Source: Nitrosopumilales archaeon (GTDB lineage Archaea; Thermoproteota; Nitrososphaeria; Nitrososphaerales; Nitrosopumilaceae). Taken from it: a stretch of DNA of 8,487 nucleotides. Below, in pieces: positions 6,701 through 8,487 of this stretch (position 1 is its first letter; each line of letters opens with the position of its first letter). A model generated the notes under the pieces. It saw only the letters and a list, made by a program, of their open reading frames with translations. It ran no database searches and was not told the DNA's origin. The translations under genes were made by a program, and so were the position numbers. The stretch is taken from NCBI GenBank assembly GCA_016176745.1, contig JACOWO010000011.1, forward strand, positions 1 to 8,487. Reading direction: 5' to 3'.

Positions 6701-6949
6701 TTACAATTCATTTTCTAATTTTATGAATAATACATTATTTCCTCTAACAATGACTCTTCCATAGTTTGCAAGAACTTTTCCTTGTTGCAATTCTTCAGCG
6801 TCAGTCATTATCAAATTCATATAAGAATCAACGTTATCCATTTTTCCTTTATATTCGACCTCATTTTTCAATCGTACAGTTACTGTTTTTTTCGTACTTT
6901 TTTGAAGTGTAGTTAATGGTCTCTTAGAACTTATCTGCGACAATGTCAT
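6701..6949 (-). CDS. Archaeal Sm-like (LSm) RNA-binding protein
   Basis: An 82-residue protein of the Sm/LSm fold. Members form hexa- or heptameric rings that bind U-rich RNA and take part in RNA processing and turnover. The Sm1 motif spans about 21-53: VTVRLKNEVEYKGKMDNVDS followed by YMNLIMTDAEE, with the conserved D-x-x-M-N RNA-binding loop. The Sm2 motif is at about 64-78 (GRVIVRGNNVLFIKL), where the RG of VRGNNV is the usual second RNA contact. A basic N-terminal extension of about 20 residues (SSKRPLTTLQKSTKK) precedes the fold. ATG 6949 is the only suitable start. metK begins 19 nt after its stop on the same strand, so the two are likely co-transcribed. The frame is intact. Confidence 0.92.
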   Translation of the reverse strand: MTLSQISSKRPLTTLQKSTKKTVTVRLKNEVEYKGKMDNVDSYMNLIMTDAEELQQGKVLANYGRVIVRGNNVLFIKLENEL

Positions 6950-6977
6950 TCACTTGTCATGCATCGTTGTTATCCAG

Positions 6978-6985
6978 AATAAAAG
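6978..6985 (-). promoter_or_regulatory. TATA-like box for the LSm-metK unit
   Basis: CTTTTATT on the minus strand is centred about 32 nt before the LSm ATG. This is compatible with a transcript starting a few bases before the start codon. It lies in the 96-bp divergent spacer shared with the RadB-like gene. This is inferred from spacing and base composition only. Confidence 0.35.
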
Positions 6986-7015
6986 CCTTGCCTAAAGATA
7001 ATTTCATTACAACTC

Positions 7016-7024
7016 TTTTAATTT
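7016..7024 (+). promoter_or_regulatory. TATA-like box for the RadB-like gene
   Basis: TTTTAATTT is centred about 26 nt upstream of ATG 7046, the spacing expected for a leaderless archaeal transcript. This favours ATG 7046 over TTG 7025, which would lie almost on the box. Confidence 0.4.
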
Positions 7025-7045
7025 TTGAGAATTATTATAAAAACA

Positions 7046-7702
7046 ATGATTTGCACTAGTATCAAAAAATTAGATCACTTTCTTAATGGAGGTATTAAAG
7101 AAGGAACTATCTTAGATATTTTTGGAGCTAGTGCAACTGGAAAAACACAGCTTACTATGCAGATTTGTGTAAATGCATTACAAGAGGGTAGAAAAATTCT
7201 TTTTCAAGACACTACCGGAGAATTTAGACCTGAAAGAATGCTTGAAATTATGAAATTTCGAGGCATGAATCCTAATTTACTTGATAAAGTCACGGTAGGA
7301 AGAATAACAAATACATCAGAACAAATACAATATCTTTCTAAAATAAAAAAACTTGAAAGCTTTTCATTGATTGTAGTAGATAATGTAACTGATTTATTTT
7401 CCTTTGAATATTCTTCTGGAAAAAATTTTCTAGAAAAAAATATCTTGTTTATGAATTACATGCACGAGTTATCCTTAACAGCTTTTAACTATAAAATTCC
7501 AATTGTTATAACAAATATGATACGAAAAAAAGATGACTTGGATATAGAAAATCTAGATAAATCCATTAGCATGTTTACACATATGAAAATTAAGCTTAAA
7601 AAAGATGGCAACCGATACGTAGGAGAAGTTATACCATCATTTATTCAAAAACAAGAATTTTCATATTTCATAACAGCCAAAGGTCTTATCGACGCGTCTT
7701 AA
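7046..7702 (+). CDS. RadB-like RecA/Rad51-family ATPase (RadA paralogue)
   Basis: A 218-residue protein that is essentially only the RecA core. It begins with the typical ICTSIKKLDHFLNGGIKEG lead-in. Walker A is GASATGKT (27-34), and Walker B is FSLIVVDNVTDLF with the acidic residue at about 112. The late strand IPIVITNMIRKK corresponds to the RadA/RadB region before the L2 loop. The helix-hairpin-helix N-terminal domain and the polymerisation linker of RadA are absent, so it is a RadB-type paralogue probably acting as a mediator in recombination or repair rather than as the main recombinase. The reported ATG is preferred over the in-frame TTG at 7025 because of the TATA spacing and the N-terminal fit. 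It is divergent from LSm-metK. Whether it is orthologous to euryarchaeal RadB or a separate paralogue cannot be settled by eye. The frame is intact. Confidence 0.8.
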   Translation: MICTSIKKLDHFLNGGIKEGTILDIFGASATGKTQLTMQICVNALQEGRKILFQDTTGEFRPERMLEIMKFRGMNPNLLDKVTVGRITNTSEQIQYLSKIKKLESFSLIVVDNVTDLFSFEYSSGKNFLEKNILFMNYMHELSLTAFNYKIPIVITNMIRKKDDLDIENLDKSISMFTHMKIKLKKDGNRYVGEVIPSFIQKQEFSYFITAKGLIDAS

Positions 7703-7704
7703 GC

Positions 7705-7710
7705 TATTTA
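7705..7710 (+). promoter_or_regulatory. TATA-like box before the small membrane peptide
   Basis: TATTTA, three bases after the RadB-like stop, is centred about 29 nt upstream of ATG 7737. It could start a short-leader transcript covering the small peptide and the helicase. The evidence is spacing only. Confidence 0.3.
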
Positions 7711-7736
7711 ACTGTCAAAAAAGAACAAATCTAATT

Positions 7737-7856
7737 ATGGCAGGAATTTTCGATTCCATTCCAATTATTTCAGTAATACTATTTGCCCTTGGATTAGTGG
7801 GCGTTATGGTTTATGAGCGAGCAAAAACAAAACAAAGTGAAGAATCAACCACTTGA
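7737..7856 (+). CDS. Small single-span membrane peptide (39 residues), hypothetical
   Basis: A short reading frame with a clear ATG: MAGIFDSIPIISVILFALGL, then VGVMVYERAKTKQSEESTT and TGA. Residues about 8-26 form one hydrophobic segment, flanked by a short N-terminus and a polar, basic-then-acidic C-terminal tail (ERAKTKQSEE). By the positive-inside rule the tail is probably cytoplasmic. It lies 34 nt after the RadB-like gene and its last 44 nt overlap the start of the helicase gene in another frame. I do not recognise a family. Coding is supported by a sensible amphipathic layout, the ATG, a TATA-like box about 29 nt upstream, and the otherwise empty spacer. It could be a respiratory or transport accessory peptide, or not be translated. 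Confidence 0.6.
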   Translation: MAGIFDSIPIISVILFALGLVGVMVYERAKTKQSEESTT

Positions 7857-8487
7857 CCCATATTTATTGGAGAAATTCCATTCATTAGGATTTAAACAAC
7901 TAACAGAGATTCAGAAAAAAGCCATACCAATAATTTTTCAAAAACATGATTCATTAGTTATCGCACCAACAGGTTCTGGAAAGACCGAGTGTTCCGTAGT
8001 TCCAATATTTACTGAAATAAAAGAATCAAAGAAGATTGGTAAGATAAAAGCATTATACATCACTCCATTACGTGCTCTAAACAGAGATGTATTTAGAAGA
8101 ATAACTCGATATGCACAAAATGATGGCTTGACCATTGAAATTCGACACGGTGATACAACACAGTCAGTTAGACGAAAAATATCAAATGCCCCACCTGATG
8201 TATTAATTACTACTCCAGAAACTCTTGTAATCTTACTAACACAGAAAAAAATGCTAGATGCATTATCTGAGATAGAATGGGTTATAATTGATGAGATCCA
8301 TGAACTATTATCTAATGAGCGAGGAGCCCAACTTTCACTTAGTCTTGAACGACTTCAACTAAACTCAAAATCTGACATTACAAGAGTTGGTTTATCTGCA
8401 ACAATAGGCAATATTGAAGAAACGGCAAAGTTTGTAGTAGGAACAAAAAGGAAATGTAAAATCGTCAAAGACACATCAATTAGAAAG
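7813..8487 (+). CDS. lhr: Lhr-type superfamily 2 DNA helicase, N-terminal part (3' end outside window)
   Basis: The first 225 residues of an ATP-dependent helicase; the frame is open to the last base. Seen in order: a Q-motif region with TEIQKKAIPII (31-41), motif I APTGSGKTE (51-59), motif Ia ITPLRALNRD (83-92), motif Ib TTPETL (133-138), motif II IIDEIHELLSNERGAQLSLSLERL (158-181) and motif III LSATIGN (194-200). DEIH followed by ERGAQLSLSLERL is characteristic of the Lhr (large helicase-related) group, whose archaeal members are about 800-950 residues and unwind or anneal nucleic acids in repair. ATG 7813 gives the start; it lies inside the upstream small-peptide frame, an overlap of 44 nt, implying translational coupling. 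Alternatives are downstream GTG or TTG codons. Together with the RadB-like gene it suggests a repair-oriented neighbourhood. Confidence 0.88.
   Translation, partial: MSEQKQNKVKNQPLDPYLLEKFHSLGFKQLTEIQKKAIPIIFQKHDSLVIAPTGSGKTECSVVPIFTEIKESKKIGKIKALYITPLRALNRDVFRRITRYAQNDGLTIEIRHGDTTQSVRRKISNAPPDVLITTPETLVILLTQKKMLDALSEIEWVIIDEIHELLSNERGAQLSLSLERLQLNSKSDITRVGLSATIGNIEETAKFVVGTKRKCKIVKDTSIRK

Noticed and set aside
6950..7045. Riboswitch or small RNA in the 96-bp divergent spacer
   Set aside because: No convincing stem set or conserved box; the space is accounted for by two TATA-like boxes.
7938..8135. Minus-strand open frame inside the helicase
   Set aside because: Shadow of the Lhr-type helicase, whose motifs I and Ia lie on the other strand here.

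Overview
The window is AT-rich, gene-dense and typical of a marine ammonia-oxidising archaeon of the Nitrososphaeria (Thaumarchaeota), most likely Nitrosopumilus-like. The evidence is an anaerobic-type (cbi) cobalamin pathway, an archaeal single-copy Sm-like protein, a RadA/RadB-type RecA ATPase, an Lhr-type helicase, TATA-like boxes about 22-32 nt upstream of start codons, and a lack of clear Shine-Dalgarno sites. The lineage is inferred from gene content and protein style, not from a marker RNA.

Region 1 (1-4645) is mainly a corrin-ring block. The C-terminal half of cobyrinate a,c-diamide synthase (cbiA) runs rightward off the left edge. Facing it on the minus strand is a tightly packed set, in transcription order: a membrane-anchored J-domain protein, cbiD, cbiG, cbiX and cbiC. 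CbiX inserts cobalt into sirohydrochlorin. CbiG and CbiD carry out the ring contraction/deacylation and C1 methylation steps. CbiC moves the C11 methyl group to C12, giving cobyrinate, and CbiA then amidates it. The other steps (CbiL, F, E, T, H, J) are not here and must be encoded elsewhere.

Region 2 (4646-5569) is a 39-bp divergent promoter with repeated TAACTTT elements, then a rightward NDUFA9-like atypical SDR protein. Its 3' end overlaps metK.

Region 3 (5546-6949) is a minus-strand pair, an Sm-like RNA-binding protein followed by metK (S-adenosylmethionine synthetase, bacterial type). Region 4 (7046-8487) is a rightward set: a RadB-like recombinase ATPase, an unlisted 39-residue single-span membrane peptide, and the N-terminal 225 residues of an Lhr-type DNA helicase that runs off the right edge.

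The most striking observation is that two conserved genes, cbiC and metK, are broken in the same way. In each, a short internal segment (about 15 codons in cbiC and about 10 in metK, judged against family consensus) is missing, and the reading frame changes at that point, while both flanks remain well conserved. metK is normally indispensable, so this points to recent lesions, mixed strains or assembly/cloning artefacts rather than old decay. No CRISPR array, insertion sequence, tRNA, rRNA or recognisable riboswitch was seen, and no gene-free stretch exceeds 300 bases.
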